Assembly: GCA_964524835.1 (NCBI GenBank)
Contig: CAZGEG010000003.1
Span: 124,001-188,000, forward strand
Length of the DNA stretch: 64,000 nucleotides
Direction: 5' to 3'
Source: JACRCG01 sp964524835
GTDB lineage: Bacteria; Desulfobacterota; Desulfuromonadia; Geobacterales; Pseudopelobacteraceae
The notes under the pieces were generated by a model. The model saw only the letters and a program-made list of their open reading frames with translations. It was not told the DNA's origin and made no database searches. Positions 8,243 to 16,716 of this stretch are shown one piece after another. Position numbers and translations under genes: made by a program. Every line of letters starts with the position of its first letter. Position 1 is the stretch's first letter.

Positions 8243-9380
8243 AGCTTCCGAGTATACCAGGGAAAATTGTATTCTTTACGCATGCAATGCTTTTTTCCAC
8301 CGCGGCCAGAGCCAGCGTCCGCTCCTCTTCGTCAGCCCAGTGCATGGCGTCAAGCAGTACCCGGTTCTGGTAGCCAAGCGGTTCGATCTTGTCGACAAAA
8401 GCGGGAGGAAGTCGCGGGTTCAGTTCGACATTGTTCATAATCGACCAGGCCAGTGTCCATGCCCGGGCCGTGTTCATCAGGTCGTACCCACCGCCCCCCA
8501 GCGCCACCCAGGGAATTTTGAGCCGCTTGATTTTCAGCAGCATCTCGCAGTAGCTGCGGGTGGTAATCTCCAGATTGGTGAGCGGGTCGGTACGAAAAGT
8601 ATCGGCGCCGATCTGGGTAATGATAATGTCCGGATTGAAGGCGGCAATAAGGGGGTAGGCCACTTCATCAAAAGCCTTCATGTATATGGCATCATCCGTA
8701 TGGGCCAGCAGCGGCACATTGACGGAATACCCTTTTCCGCGCCCGGAGCCGATTTCATCTTCAAAACCGGTGCCGGGGTAAAAATAGATGCCGCTCTCGT
8801 GGAGGGATATCGTCATCACCTGATCGGTGTCATAAAATGCCTCCTGGACACCATCACCGTGATGGGCATCGATATCCAGATAGAGCACGCGCCGGCCACG
8901 GGCGACAAGCCAGTTAATGGCGACCACCGCATCATTAAGGTACGAAAAGCCCGAGGCCCTGGCGCGGTGGGCATGATGCCACCCGCCGTTCATATTGAAA
9001 GCGGCATCGAAACCTTCCTCCTCCACCAGCCGGACCGCTTCGAAGGTTGCCCCGGCACCCAGCGCGGCATAATCATACAACCCCGGGAATACCGGACATT
9101 CCGCATCGCCCAGGCCGAATCGAAAATCGGCTCGCGCTTCCCCCGATGCACTGAACTCCTTGAGACGGGCAATGTAGGCCGGATCATGGAACGACAGCAG
9201 CAGCTCAACAGGCGCCGGCAGGCAGTCGCGGATCTGCATGTGTGGCAATTCCAGCAGTCCGTATGCGTCCATCAGATCATACGCCAGCCGGTTGCGCTGC
9301 AGCTTGAACGGGTGATTTTCGCCATAGTTGAACGTGCCGAAAAGCGGGGAATATATCAGTGCGGTACGGCAGGGGGACAT
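8223..9380 (-). CDS. acuC: AcuC-type histone deacetylase family protein
   Basis: Zinc-dependent arginase/deacetylase-fold enzyme of 385 residues. The start at 9380 has GAGG in reach and gives the family N-terminus (ALIYSPLFGTFNYGENHPFKLQRNRL). Zinc and catalytic residues are visible: NMNGGWHHAH (His pair), VLYLDIDAHHGDGVQEAFY (Asp and His ligands), ITQIGADTFRTDPLTN (Asp ligand), and the GGGGYDL substrate loop with Tyr near 300. In Bacillus AcuC deacetylates acetyl-CoA synthetase; bacterial relatives also act on acetylpolyamines. The first gene of a four-gene operon with 8242, 7403 and 6492. The symbol follows the family and the substrate is not proven. Confidence 0.9.
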   Translation of the reverse strand: MSPCRTALIYSPLFGTFNYGENHPFKLQRNRLAYDLMDAYGLLELPHMQIRDCLPAPVELLLSFHDPAYIARLKEFSASGEARADFRFGLGDAECPVFPGLYDYAALGAGATFEAVRLVEEEGFDAAFNMNGGWHHAHRARASGFSYLNDAVVAINWLVARGRRVLYLDIDAHHGDGVQEAFYDTDQVMTISLHESGIYFYPGTGFEDEIGSGRGKGYSVNVPLLAHTDDAIYMKAFDEVAYPLIAAFNPDIIITQIGADTFRTDPLTNLEITTRSYCEMLLKIKRLKIPWVALGGGGYDLMNTARAWTLAWSIMNNVELNPRLPPAFVDKIEPLGYQNRVLLDAMHWADEEERTLALAAVEKSIACVKNTIFPGILGSYGDTSL

Positions 9381-9509
9381 CAGCAGGCCTCGCGGCGGAA
9401 TAAGCAAAGAGTTAACCGGGTTGCCGTAAGCACAGTCGCGAATCAAGGCAACCCGGTTTCAGGAAGTCAGTACGTCATGCCATCTAATCTGTTCTCTCTT
9501 CAGCCCAAC

Positions 9510-11225
9510 TTACATCCTGAACTGAGCCACGATCTGCTTGAGCTCTTCAGCCATGGAAGCGAGTTCATTGGCGGCGCCGGCGGTATCCTGGGAACTTTTC
9601 GAGGCATCGCTGACTACTCCGGTAATCTGGTGCATGCTCTTGCTGATCTCGTTGGTAGTCGCGGTCTGCTGCTCCGCAGCCGTGGCGATCTGATTGATCT
9701 GGCTGGTCAGATCCCCCACCTGGTTTATGATCTCTTCCAGGGCCTGGCCGGAACGGGAGGCATCCTTCGTGCCGCGCTCAACCTCCTGGACCCCCTCTTC
9801 CATCGCTTCCACTGCCGACTGGGTCTCCTTCTGGATCGCCTTGATCATCTCGCTAATCTCGCGGGTCGCCCTGGTAGTACGCTCGGCAAGTGCCCGGACC
9901 TCGTCGGCAACAACCGCAAAACCACGCCCCTGCTCTCCGGCCCGGGCCGCCTCGATCGCGGCATTGAGGGCCAGCAGGTTGGTCTGGTCGGCAATATCCT
10001 CGATCGTGCCGACAATGTTGCCGATCTGTTCGGAACGGGTTCCGAGCGATGCTACCGTCTTGGCGCTCTGCTGCACCTTGACGGCGATACGCTGGATGCT
10101 CTGAACCGCGTGGCCAACCACCTCTGAACCGGTCAGCGCGGTCTGGGTGGCGCGGTTCGATATCTCGACCGTACGGATGCAGTTGCCGGCAATTTCAGCC
10201 GAGGTTGCAGCCATCTCTTCGCAGGCGATCGCCACAGAGGTTGACTGCGAGGCCGCCCTTTCCGTGCCGCTGGCGATGGCGGCAGAAGTCCTGTTGAGAT
10301 TCTCGGCCGACCCTGCGACATCTACTGCATTCTGATTGATGCGAACAACGATCTCTTTCAGGTTGTCAAGAAAATTGTTGAAAGAACGTGCCAGTGACCC
10401 GGTTTCATCCTCACGTTCGACGTGCAGACGTTTGGTGAGGTCACCGCCACCCTGTGACATCTCTTCCAGACTCGAATCGACATACCCTAGTGTCCTTGTT
10501 ATCCCTCTGCTGATAAAAAAGCAGAGCAGCAGCATGAAAACTGCGAACACGATATTCAGACCGACCAGGACCCATTTGACCGCATTTACATCCCTTTTGA
10601 CATCATCGATATAGATGCCGCTGCCAAGCACCCAGCCCCACGGCTCATATTTCTGCACATAGGATAATTTGGTAAATAGTTCTGTTGTTGTACCGCCGCC
10701 TTCTTTCGGCTTCGGCCATTCGTAATTGACGAAGCCTCTGCCTGACCTCTCGATCACTTCATTAAAGGCGACAAACAGATTCTTGTTATCAAGCTTCCTT
10801 ATCTCACCGTTCAGCCCATCGATAGATTTTGTAGCCTTGTTGAATTTGGCATCATCGAGCAACTTGCCGTCCAGCGACGGAACAGTCGGATGCATGATCA
10901 TCTTCGGCACCGGCTTGCCCAGGTCGTTAATCCAGATATACTCTTTCTTTTCATAGCGGAGTTTCTTGATATGTTCCGAAGCCTCTTTCTGTGCCTGTTC
11001 AAGAGGCATTTTACCAGCTTTGACTTCGGCATCCTGCAGTTCAAGAATTCCCATGGCCAGCTCAACCACATGACGGGTGGCATCCTGCTTCTCAGACATG
11101 ATCCGTGATTCGATCAATGGCAGGAGATAGGCGAACAGCCCTATCATCATAACCGCCACGCTGATAACCGAAATGGACATGATTTTGTATTGAATCCGCC
11201 AGTTTTTAAAACGAGTAATCCCCAT
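9510..11225 (-). CDS. methyl-accepting chemotaxis protein with periplasmic single Cache domain
   Basis: 571 residues. TM1 at about 14-35; a periplasmic sCache_2 domain to about 190 with the hallmark KKEYIWINDLGKPVPKMIMHP and YVQKYEPWGWVLGSGIYIDDV; TM2 at about 196-216; a HAMP domain; then the long coiled-coil signalling domain. The hairpin tip is DQTNLLALNAAIEAARAGEQ, fully conserved. sCache_2 domains commonly bind small organic acids. The C-terminus lacks a CheR-tethering pentapeptide. It is the last gene of an operon with a receiver and a CheB catalytic domain, which suggests a non-flagellar or alternative chemosensory output rather than a full che cluster. Confidence 0.93.
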   Translation of the reverse strand: MGITRFKNWRIQYKIMSISVISVAVMMIGLFAYLLPLIESRIMSEKQDATRHVVELAMGILELQDAEVKAGKMPLEQAQKEASEHIKKLRYEKKEYIWINDLGKPVPKMIMHPTVPSLDGKLLDDAKFNKATKSIDGLNGEIRKLDNKNLFVAFNEVIERSGRGFVNYEWPKPKEGGGTTTELFTKLSYVQKYEPWGWVLGSGIYIDDVKRDVNAVKWVLVGLNIVFAVFMLLLCFFISRGITRTLGYVDSSLEEMSQGGGDLTKRLHVEREDETGSLARSFNNFLDNLKEIVVRINQNAVDVAGSAENLNRTSAAIASGTERAASQSTSVAIACEEMAATSAEIAGNCIRTVEISNRATQTALTGSEVVGHAVQSIQRIAVKVQQSAKTVASLGTRSEQIGNIVGTIEDIADQTNLLALNAAIEAARAGEQGRGFAVVADEVRALAERTTRATREISEMIKAIQKETQSAVEAMEEGVQEVERGTKDASRSGQALEEIINQVGDLTSQINQIATAAEQQTATTNEISKSMHQITGVVSDASKSSQDTAGAANELASMAEELKQIVAQFRM

Positions 11226-11258
11226 TTACATGCCCCTTGTCTTTATATCCTTGATCAA

Positions 11259-11822
11259 TTATTCAAACAGGTTTTTCATTTTGTCAGCAATTCGTTCGGT
11301 CGGCAAGATAAAATCGATTCGTCCGGTTTCCGCAGCCGCCTTCGGCATGCCGTAGATGACACTCGTTTTCTGATCCTGGGCAATGGTGATTCCCCCCAGT
11401 TGTTTGATATGCGTAATACCGGCGGCGCCGTCGGACCCCATTCCGGTCAGAATAATCCCTGCGACCCTGATCCCGAACGGTGCGGAAACGGACTTCATGG
11501 CCACATCGATCGATGGCCGGACGGAGTTGACCTTCTCTCCATCATAAAGGTGGACAACGCTGTTCCGGATCAGCGTCAGGTGGACACCACCGGGTGCCAG
11601 ATAGACCCGCCCCGGTTGAACTGTGGCGGCTTCCTTGGCAAGGGATACCGGCATCTTCGATACTCTGGCCAGCGAGGTGACAAACGACTGATCAACCTGC
11701 GGCGTTATATGCTGGACGATGATGATCGCCGCATTCAGGACCGGCAGTCGCGGCAGCAGCTCTTCAAGCACTGTGAGTCCGCCGGTGGATGATCCTATCA
11801 GTATGAGATTGCACCCGGCCAT
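11259..11822 (-). CDS. CheB-type protein-glutamate methylesterase, catalytic domain only
   Basis: 187 residues covering the CheB methylesterase domain without the usual N-terminal receiver. The catalytic triad can be placed: Ser in LIGSSTGGLTVL (about 11), His in IIVQHITPQ (about 38), and Asp in LTGMGSDGAAG (about 133). It should remove methyl groups from, or deamidate, MCP glutamates such as those in the receptor encoded 33 bases downstream. The receiver encoded four bases upstream may act as its separated regulatory domain, that is, a split CheB. No cheR is present in this cluster. Confidence 0.9.
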   Translation of the reverse strand: MAGCNLILIGSSTGGLTVLEELLPRLPVLNAAIIIVQHITPQVDQSFVTSLARVSKMPVSLAKEAATVQPGRVYLAPGGVHLTLIRNSVVHLYDGEKVNSVRPSIDVAMKSVSAPFGIRVAGIILTGMGSDGAAGITHIKQLGGITIAQDQKTSVIYGMPKAAAETGRIDFILPTERIADKMKNLFE

Positions 11823-11825
11823 GGT

Positions 11826-12254
11826 TCAGCCCGCTCCACGGAGCTGATCCAGGAGAGCCAGATACTTCCTGACCGCTGCTACAAAAGCGGCCGGTTCAAA
11901 CGGCTTGGTTATGTAATCGATGACGACCTCCTGGAGCCCATCCATCCTGCCGTCGGGAACATCCATGGCGGTCAGCATGGAGATGATATTCCCCTTCAGG
12001 AGTCCAGCTTTCTCAATTTCGCGAATGGTAGACCAGCCGTCCAAGCCGGGCATCATGACATCCATCAGAAGGACACCCCTGAAGCCGCCGCGCAGCAGTT
12101 GCAGGCACTCGCCGGCACCGACGGCGGTCACAACATCGATCCCTTCCGAATCAAGCAGTTCACTGACCGTTTCGCGAATGCATGCTTCATCATCAACCAG
12201 CATGACCCGCGGTTTTACACCTGCCTGTTCGAACTCGGCAGCAATTATGTTCAT
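11826..12254 (-). CDS. response regulator receiver protein
   Basis: 142 residues starting at ATG 12254; a TTG six bases further upstream is too close to the AGGAG site. The receiver shows VMLVDDEACIRETV (acidic pocket), FRGVLLMDVMMPGLDGW (phospho-acceptor Asp at about 63), SMLTAMD and the DYITKPFEPAAF lysine motif. No output domain. Together with the CheB domain gene it looks like the two halves of a CheB protein encoded separately. Confidence 0.88.
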   Translation of the reverse strand: MNIIAAEFEQAGVKPRVMLVDDEACIRETVSELLDSEGIDVVTAVGAGECLQLLRGGFRGVLLMDVMMPGLDGWSTIREIEKAGLLKGNIISMLTAMDVPDGRMDGLQEVVIDYITKPFEPAAFVAAVRKYLALLDQLRGAG

Positions 12255-12295
12255 ACACAATCTCCTGATTCAAAGAGTTCTGGTGATATGATGGA

Positions 12296-12340
12296 GAAAA
12301 ATCAGGCCGACCGCCTGCAGAGATGCTGCAGTGGCGGTCG
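12296..12340 (-). terminator. rho-independent terminator after tRNA-Ala
   Basis: On the minus strand an eight-pair stem CGACCGCC/GGCGGTCG with a second inner stem (CTGCA/TGCAG) is followed six bases later by TTTTT. It is placed to end the tRNA-Ala transcript before the receiver gene. Confidence 0.6.
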
Positions 12341-12515
12341 ATTCAGGTGATTGCACAAAAAATTCATATGTGTGAGTCCGGCAGAAATGCAGCGAGGAAA
12401 ATAAGGATATGAGAGGTCTTGAAATGCCCATCGATCCTCATGGCTCCGAGCCGGTGTACATAAGAATCCGAACCCAGACGCCGACCAATCGGGCAAAGCT
12501 TCCCTGTGAAAAATT

Positions 12516-12591
12516 TGGTGGAGCTGAACGGGATCGAACCGTCGACCTATGCGTTGCGAACGCATCGCTCTCCCAGCTGAGCTACAGCCCC
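12516..12591 (-). tRNA. tRNA-Ala (anticodon CGC)
   Basis: 76 bases including an encoded CCA end. The acceptor stem GGGGCTG/CAGCTCC has one G-T pair; the D arm is GCTC...GAGC; the anticodon stem ATGCG/CGCAT closes the loop TTCGCAA, giving anticodon CGC for alanine codon GCG; the T arm GACGG-TTCGATC-CCGTT is standard. It reads on the minus strand between the histidine kinase and the receiver genes. Confidence 0.95.
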
Positions 12592-12669
12592 ATGATGCAA
12601 ATATAAAGTCAGAAGCTATTTTTTCGAAGCTTTGCAGAAATCGCTTTCATGTACGTACTATGTCTATTA

Positions 12670-14049
12670 TCAGGAATCGGTATAATCCGCCAGTGGCAAT
12701 GACACGGTAAAAACAGCGCCTCGTCCGGAATTGTGTACCTCTATCGAGCCTAAATGATTGAGGATAATGCGGTTTGCAATCGCAAGACCAAGGCCGGTGC
12801 CATGATGTTTGGTTGTGAAAAAAGGGTTGAATACCTGCGGAAGCATCTCCTTTGCGATGCCGCCGCCGGTGTCCTCCACGGTTGCAATAACCGCTTTCCC
12901 GCCGGGGGAAGTTTTTCCCAGGGTCAAAGACAGCTCCCCCCCTCCCGGCATGGCATCACAGGCGTTCAGTATCAGGTTGAGAAAAACCTGCTTCAACTGA
13001 TGCGCGTCACCGGAAACGGTCAGGGGAGGGACGTCGCTGGAAAACGAAATCTTGATATTATGGTCCTCTATAGCGGTTTCACAGCTTGAAATGGATTCCT
13101 GGATAATTTCCACAAGGTCACAGGGACTGAAACAGATCGTCGGTTTGCGCGAGAACGCCAGAACTTCAGCCAGCATTTTCTCCAACCGGCTGACTTCAGA
13201 GACGATGGTACCGGCATACTGGTGTTCCCGAGTCGCATCAGGCAGTGACTTGAGAATCCGCCCGGCAAAGCCGCCGATAGTGATAAGCGGGTTCTTCAGC
13301 TCATGGGCCAGATTTGCCGCCATTTCGCCGATAGCAGCCAGACGCTCGCCCTGCAGCAGGCGCTCCCGTGCATCGCGCAGACTTACATGGGCCTCTTCGA
13401 TGCGATTATACAGCATCGAATTTTCAATCGCCATTCCGGCCTGATTGGCAATAAGCTGCAGGAAATGCAGATTTTCGCTTGAGATCAGATGTTCTGAATC
13501 CGGGTTATCGACCACTATCATGCCGATGGTCGCTTCGCGGGCCACAAGGGGTACCGCCGCGAATTGTCCTTCACAGAGGAGTCTGATAAAGCTGCAGGTC
13601 GAGCATCTTTGGCAGAGTATGTCTTCGGAGTGGCAGAGACTCCGTTCCTTAACGATCTGATGTATGAGCGGGCAGGAACCGTCAATTTCAATCCGTGTCA
13701 TTCGCACCCGCAGACAAAATTCCGCAGAGCGCTGGCGCATGATTATTTCTTCGCTTATATCCCAGCGACTCCCTAGGGAATCCTGGCCGCCGACGATCTG
13801 CAGCCCCTCGGACAGATTGCGTGTCACCCCAAGCATGCCTTGCAGGACGCCGGATTTTTCGTTACGCAGAAACAGAATGGATCGTTCAAAGAGGTTGGAT
13901 GATGATGTAGTAATTGCGGTGAGTATGAGGTGCGTCAACTTGTTGAGACGAATGGTGGAAAGCATCGTATTGCTGAACTGGTACAGAAGTGTCAGCTCAG
14001 ACAAACGATGGTCGGTTCCAGGATGTAGTAGAGAATCATGAATATTCAT
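12670..14049 (-). CDS. GAF-domain sensor histidine kinase
   Basis: 459 residues, no membrane segment, so a cytosolic sensor. A GAF domain occupies about 25-215 (LTLLYQFSNTMLSTIRLNKLTH at its start and ATIGMIVVDNPDSEHLISSENLHFLQLIANQAGMAIEN at its end). It carries a Cys cluster, CHSEDILCQRCSTC, that might bind metal or sense redox. A HisKA domain follows with the phospho-acceptor in ANLAHELKNPLITIGGF (His near 248). The HATPase_c domain has the N box LILNACDAMPGGG, the G1 box VEDTGGGI and the G2 box HHGTGLGLAI. AGGATAAGG precedes the start. No response regulator gene is directly adjacent. Confidence 0.92.
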   Translation of the reverse strand: MNIHDSLLHPGTDHRLSELTLLYQFSNTMLSTIRLNKLTHLILTAITTSSSNLFERSILFLRNEKSGVLQGMLGVTRNLSEGLQIVGGQDSLGSRWDISEEIIMRQRSAEFCLRVRMTRIEIDGSCPLIHQIVKERSLCHSEDILCQRCSTCSFIRLLCEGQFAAVPLVAREATIGMIVVDNPDSEHLISSENLHFLQLIANQAGMAIENSMLYNRIEEAHVSLRDARERLLQGERLAAIGEMAANLAHELKNPLITIGGFAGRILKSLPDATREHQYAGTIVSEVSRLEKMLAEVLAFSRKPTICFSPCDLVEIIQESISSCETAIEDHNIKISFSSDVPPLTVSGDAHQLKQVFLNLILNACDAMPGGGELSLTLGKTSPGGKAVIATVEDTGGGIAKEMLPQVFNPFFTTKHHGTGLGLAIANRIILNHLGSIEVHNSGRGAVFTVSLPLADYTDS

Positions 14050-14089
14050 GCCTTATCCTGTGTGCCGTCATGCCTTGATTAGATGGAAA

Positions 14090-14446
14090 TCAGATTCGCC
14101 GCTCTTTTTCCTCAGCGGCCATCTTGCAGTCGATGCACTGGGTGGTTACCGGCCTCGCCCTCAGGCGGGCCTCACCAATTTCCTCTCCGCAATCGTCACA
14201 AATGCCGAATTCTTTGGACTCAATCCGGTCGAGGGCGTCTTTGATTTTATTGATCAGCTTCCGCTCACGATCCCTGATGCGCAACTCGAAATTGCGGTCA
14301 GACTCCTGAGTGGCACGGTCGGTCGGGTCGGGAAAGTTTAAAGCATCCGTTGTCATTTCCGTTACGGTTTTCCCCGCCTCGCCAAGCAACGCCTTCATCT
14401 CTTCATTCAGGATGTTTTTGAAATAATCCAGTTTTTCCTGTTCCAT
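14090..14446 (-). CDS. DksA/TraR family zinc finger protein
   Basis: 118 residues from ATG 14446 (GGGAG upstream; the TTG six bases earlier overlaps it). The N-terminal half is a coiled coil with the acidic tip region TDALNFPDPTDRATQESD, and the C-terminal half holds the four-Cys zinc finger CDDCGEEI...CIDCK. The length and the layout match the short DksA proteins of deltaproteobacteria, which bind RNA polymerase and adjust stringent-response transcription. Whether this is the main DksA of the cell or a paralogue cannot be told here. Confidence 0.88.
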   Translation of the reverse strand: MEQEKLDYFKNILNEEMKALLGEAGKTVTEMTTDALNFPDPTDRATQESDRNFELRIRDRERKLINKIKDALDRIESKEFGICDDCGEEIGEARLRARPVTTQCIDCKMAAEEKERRI

Positions 14447-14623
14447 GGCCAACTCCCGATTTCAAATAAACTATGAGATTTTAGTGAGAATGGATCAACA
14501 AGTCCAGAAAAAAATCGGGGCTGCCGATTCCGGGATTGCCGTTTCATTTTACAAAACTATTACATTCACTATGGCTGCCGCCTTGCTATGATACAACAGT
14601 TAAATCATTCATGGGGGGTAACT

Positions 14624-15697
14624 ATGATTCAGCCATTAAAAATCGGAAAACATACCGTTCGCTATCCGCTTATCCAGGGAGGCATGGGTGCCCGGATATC
14701 TGCCGGCAGACTGGCAGGACATGTTGCAAAAAGCGGCGGTGTCGGACTGGTTGCCGCGGCCGGCATTGCCCTTAACAGCGGACTGTATGACGGCACAAAC
14801 TTTTTCCAGGCTGAAACGGAGGCCTTTAAAGCCGAGTTGCGCAAGGCGTACGAAATTGCTCCCGATGGAATTATCGGCGTCAATGTCATGGTTGCACTCT
14901 CCGATTTTGAGCCGCTCGTCAAGGCGGCCATTGAAGGTGGCGCGAAAGTCATCGTATGCGGAGCCGGCCTGCCCATGGGACTGCCGGAACTGACCGCCGA
15001 CCACCCCGACGTTGCATTGGTGCCGATCGTCTCCTCACTTCGAGCTGCCCAGCTAATCGCACGTAAGTGGCAGAAAACCTACCACCGGTTGCCGGATGCG
15101 GTTGTGGTGGAGGATCCGGATACCGCCGGCGGGCATCTTGGTGAAAAAATGGAACGAATCGGTACCGGTGAGTACGATCAATACGCAACGGTACGGGATA
15201 TAAAAGCATTTTTTCGCGATGAGTGCGGTGCTGAGGTGCCCGTAATCGCCGCCGGCGGCATCTGGGATCGTGCCGATCTGGAGCATGCGCTGGCTGAAGG
15301 GGCGGATGGCGTCCAGATGGCAAGCCGCTTTGTCTGCACCGAGGAGAGCGATGCCAGTGACGAATTCAAACAGCGCTACCTTGACTGCACCAAAGAGGAT
15401 ATCGGCCTGATCATGAGCCCGGCCGGGCTTCCGGGAAGGGCCATCTCCAACAACATAGACAACATCCGCCAGTACGATCTTGACCACCACACCACCTGCC
15501 GAATGGGATGCCTGAAAAAATGTTCCTACAAGGAGTCGGGCGAACGCTTCTGCATCGTGACCGCTCTTGATCGTGCCCAGCGCGGTGACGTCGAAACCGG
15601 GCTGGTTTTCTGCGGAACCAACGCTTGGAAAGCCAACAAGATCACGACCGTGCAGGCGATTTTTGACGAACTTTTTGGTGACGATGCTGGAAAATAA
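14624..15697 (+). CDS. nitronate monooxygenase (2-nitropropane dioxygenase family)
   Basis: FMN-dependent TIM-barrel enzyme of 357 residues. The start at 14624 follows GGGGGG and gives the family N-terminus IGKHTVRYPLIQGGMGARIS. Other family landmarks are VGLVAAAGIALNSG, VNVMVAL, VVVEDPDTAGGHLG with the flavin-contacting region, VIAAGGIWDRADLEHALAEGADGVQMASRF, and the late SPAGLPGRAI. A C-terminal stretch with several Cys (CRMGCLKKC, then CGTNAWKANKI) is typical of the longer, anaerobe-type members often found near fatty acid or enoyl reductase genes. The substrate is unknown. Confidence 0.88.
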   Translation: MIQPLKIGKHTVRYPLIQGGMGARISAGRLAGHVAKSGGVGLVAAAGIALNSGLYDGTNFFQAETEAFKAELRKAYEIAPDGIIGVNVMVALSDFEPLVKAAIEGGAKVIVCGAGLPMGLPELTADHPDVALVPIVSSLRAAQLIARKWQKTYHRLPDAVVVEDPDTAGGHLGEKMERIGTGEYDQYATVRDIKAFFRDECGAEVPVIAAGGIWDRADLEHALAEGADGVQMASRFVCTEESDASDEFKQRYLDCTKEDIGLIMSPAGLPGRAISNNIDNIRQYDLDHHTTCRMGCLKKCSYKESGERFCIVTALDRAQRGDVETGLVFCGTNAWKANKITTVQAIFDELFGDDAGK

Positions 15698-15710
15698 CTG
15701 CAATACTCCT

Positions 15711-15807
15711 TACCACCCCTTAGCCAATTAGGCCTTTTGGGTCCTCCTAAAACAAAGAGTGGGACTTAAGCTCCCCCTCCTTTGACAAGGAGCGGTTGGG
15801 GGTGGTA
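15711..15807. repeat. inverted-repeat element of REP/MITE kind
   Basis: The 260-base gap before rplU begins with a block whose ends are inverted copies: TACCACCCCTTAGCC on the left and, read from the other strand, TACCACCCCCAACCGCTCC on the right. Inside is CTCCCCCTCCTTTGACAAGGAG. Short C-rich elements with this kind of end are found dispersed in many bacterial genomes. No coding potential was seen. Confidence 0.45.
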
Positions 15808-15887
15808 GATTCCCGTCCATTTTCATGGCAATACTGAATGCGTGCATCGGCTCCAGAGTATTTTCAACCTGCGGATGTATTTTCTGC

Positions 15888-15916
15888 TTGACATGTCTTG
15901 CCCATGTATCTATATT
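15888..15916 (+). promoter_or_regulatory. sigma70 promoter of rplU-rpmA
   Basis: TTGACA at 15888-15893 and TATATT at 15911-15916 with a 17-base spacer, 41 bases before the rplU start. Near-consensus strength fits a ribosomal protein operon. Confidence 0.85.
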
Positions 15917-15956
15917 CCATAACTCTTTAAAAATCAGAAGCGGATGGAGATGGCAT

Positions 15957-16265
15957 ATGTACGCAGTTATCAAGACAGGTGGCAAGCAATACAAGGTAAC
16001 CGAAGGCGAATTTCTCAAGGTGGAAAAACTTGAGGGCGAAATCGGCGACAGCATAGAATTCGCCGAGATCCTTATGGTTGGTGGCGAAAAGACCGTTGTG
16101 GGCGCACCGCTCGTAGCCGGAGCTTCAGTAACAGCCAAGATTGCCGTACAGGGCAAAGGCAAGAAGGTCCTCGTATTCAAATCCAAACGCCGTAAAGATT
16201 CACGCAAGCTGCGCGGTCACCGTCAGCACCTGACCGTCCTCAAGATTGAAAAGATTACCGCGTAA
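15957..16265 (+). CDS. rplU: 50S ribosomal protein L21
   Basis: 102 residues, standard L21 length. Starts MYAVIKTGGKQYKVTEGEFL at ATG 15957 behind GGAG and carries the C-terminal RKDSRKLRGHRQ signature that contacts 23S rRNA. It is co-transcribed with rpmA 38 bases downstream, the order found in nearly all bacteria; obg, which often follows, is absent here. Confidence 0.98.
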   Translation: MYAVIKTGGKQYKVTEGEFLKVEKLEGEIGDSIEFAEILMVGGEKTVVGAPLVAGASVTAKIAVQGKGKKVLVFKSKRRKDSRKLRGHRQHLTVLKIEKITA

Positions 16266-16303
16266 TCAATACCGCATAAATATTTTTCCCAGGAGATACG
16301 GAA

Positions 16304-16558
16304 ATGGCACATAAAAAAGCTGGTGGTAGTTCAAGAAACGGCAGAGATTCAGGCGGACAGCGTCTTGGCTGCAAGAAATTCGGCGGAGAAAGCGTCAAGG
16401 CCGGTAACATCATTTACCGTCAGCGCGGCACCCAGATCCATCCCGGCAACAACGTCGGCTGCGGCAAGGACTACACCCTGTTCGCTCTGATCGAAGGCGT
16501 GGTTGCATTTGAGCGCCTCGGCAAGGATCGCAAAAAGGTTTCGGTATACCCGAACTAA
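16304..16558 (+). CDS. rpmA: 50S ribosomal protein L27
   Basis: 84 residues. The N-terminus MAHKKAGGSSRNGRDSGGQR is the classical L27 tail that reaches the peptidyl transferase centre, without the cleaved extension seen in Firmicutes. Followed by two terminators, so the operon ends here. Confidence 0.98.
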   Translation: MAHKKAGGSSRNGRDSGGQRLGCKKFGGESVKAGNIIYRQRGTQIHPGNNVGCGKDYTLFALIEGVVAFERLGKDRKKVSVYPN

Positions 16559-16582
16559 CGTAGCGAACTTTTCAATTAATTC

Positions 16583-16614
16583 AAAGGCCCGGAAGATTTT
16601 TCTTCCGGGCCTTT
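16583..16614 (+). terminator. rpmA terminator, first hairpin
   Basis: Perfect 14-pair stem AAAGGCCCGGAAGA/TCTTCCGGGCCTTT around a four-T loop. It should work in both directions. Confidence 0.85.
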
Positions 16615-16644
16615 GCCATTGCACCAAAGCATTTAATAGGCAAG

Positions 16645-16676
16645 GCCCCTGCAGAGTTTCTGCGGGGGCTTTGTTT
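16645..16676 (+). terminator. rpmA terminator, second hairpin
   Basis: Stem GCCCCTGCAGA/TCTGCGGGGGC followed by TTTGTTT, 31 bases after the first hairpin. It backs up the first one and insulates the converging lipoprotein gene. Confidence 0.8.
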
Positions 16677-16716
16677 GTATTCCTTCACGTCGATACTTTA
16701 TCCTGACTCACAATAA

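Noticed and set aside
8169..10127. 652-codon plus-strand open frame across the deacetylase and MCP genes
   Set aside because: It is the antisense of two well-conserved genes (AcuC and MCP tip), shows no domain and has no ribosome site; long antisense frames are expected at this base composition.
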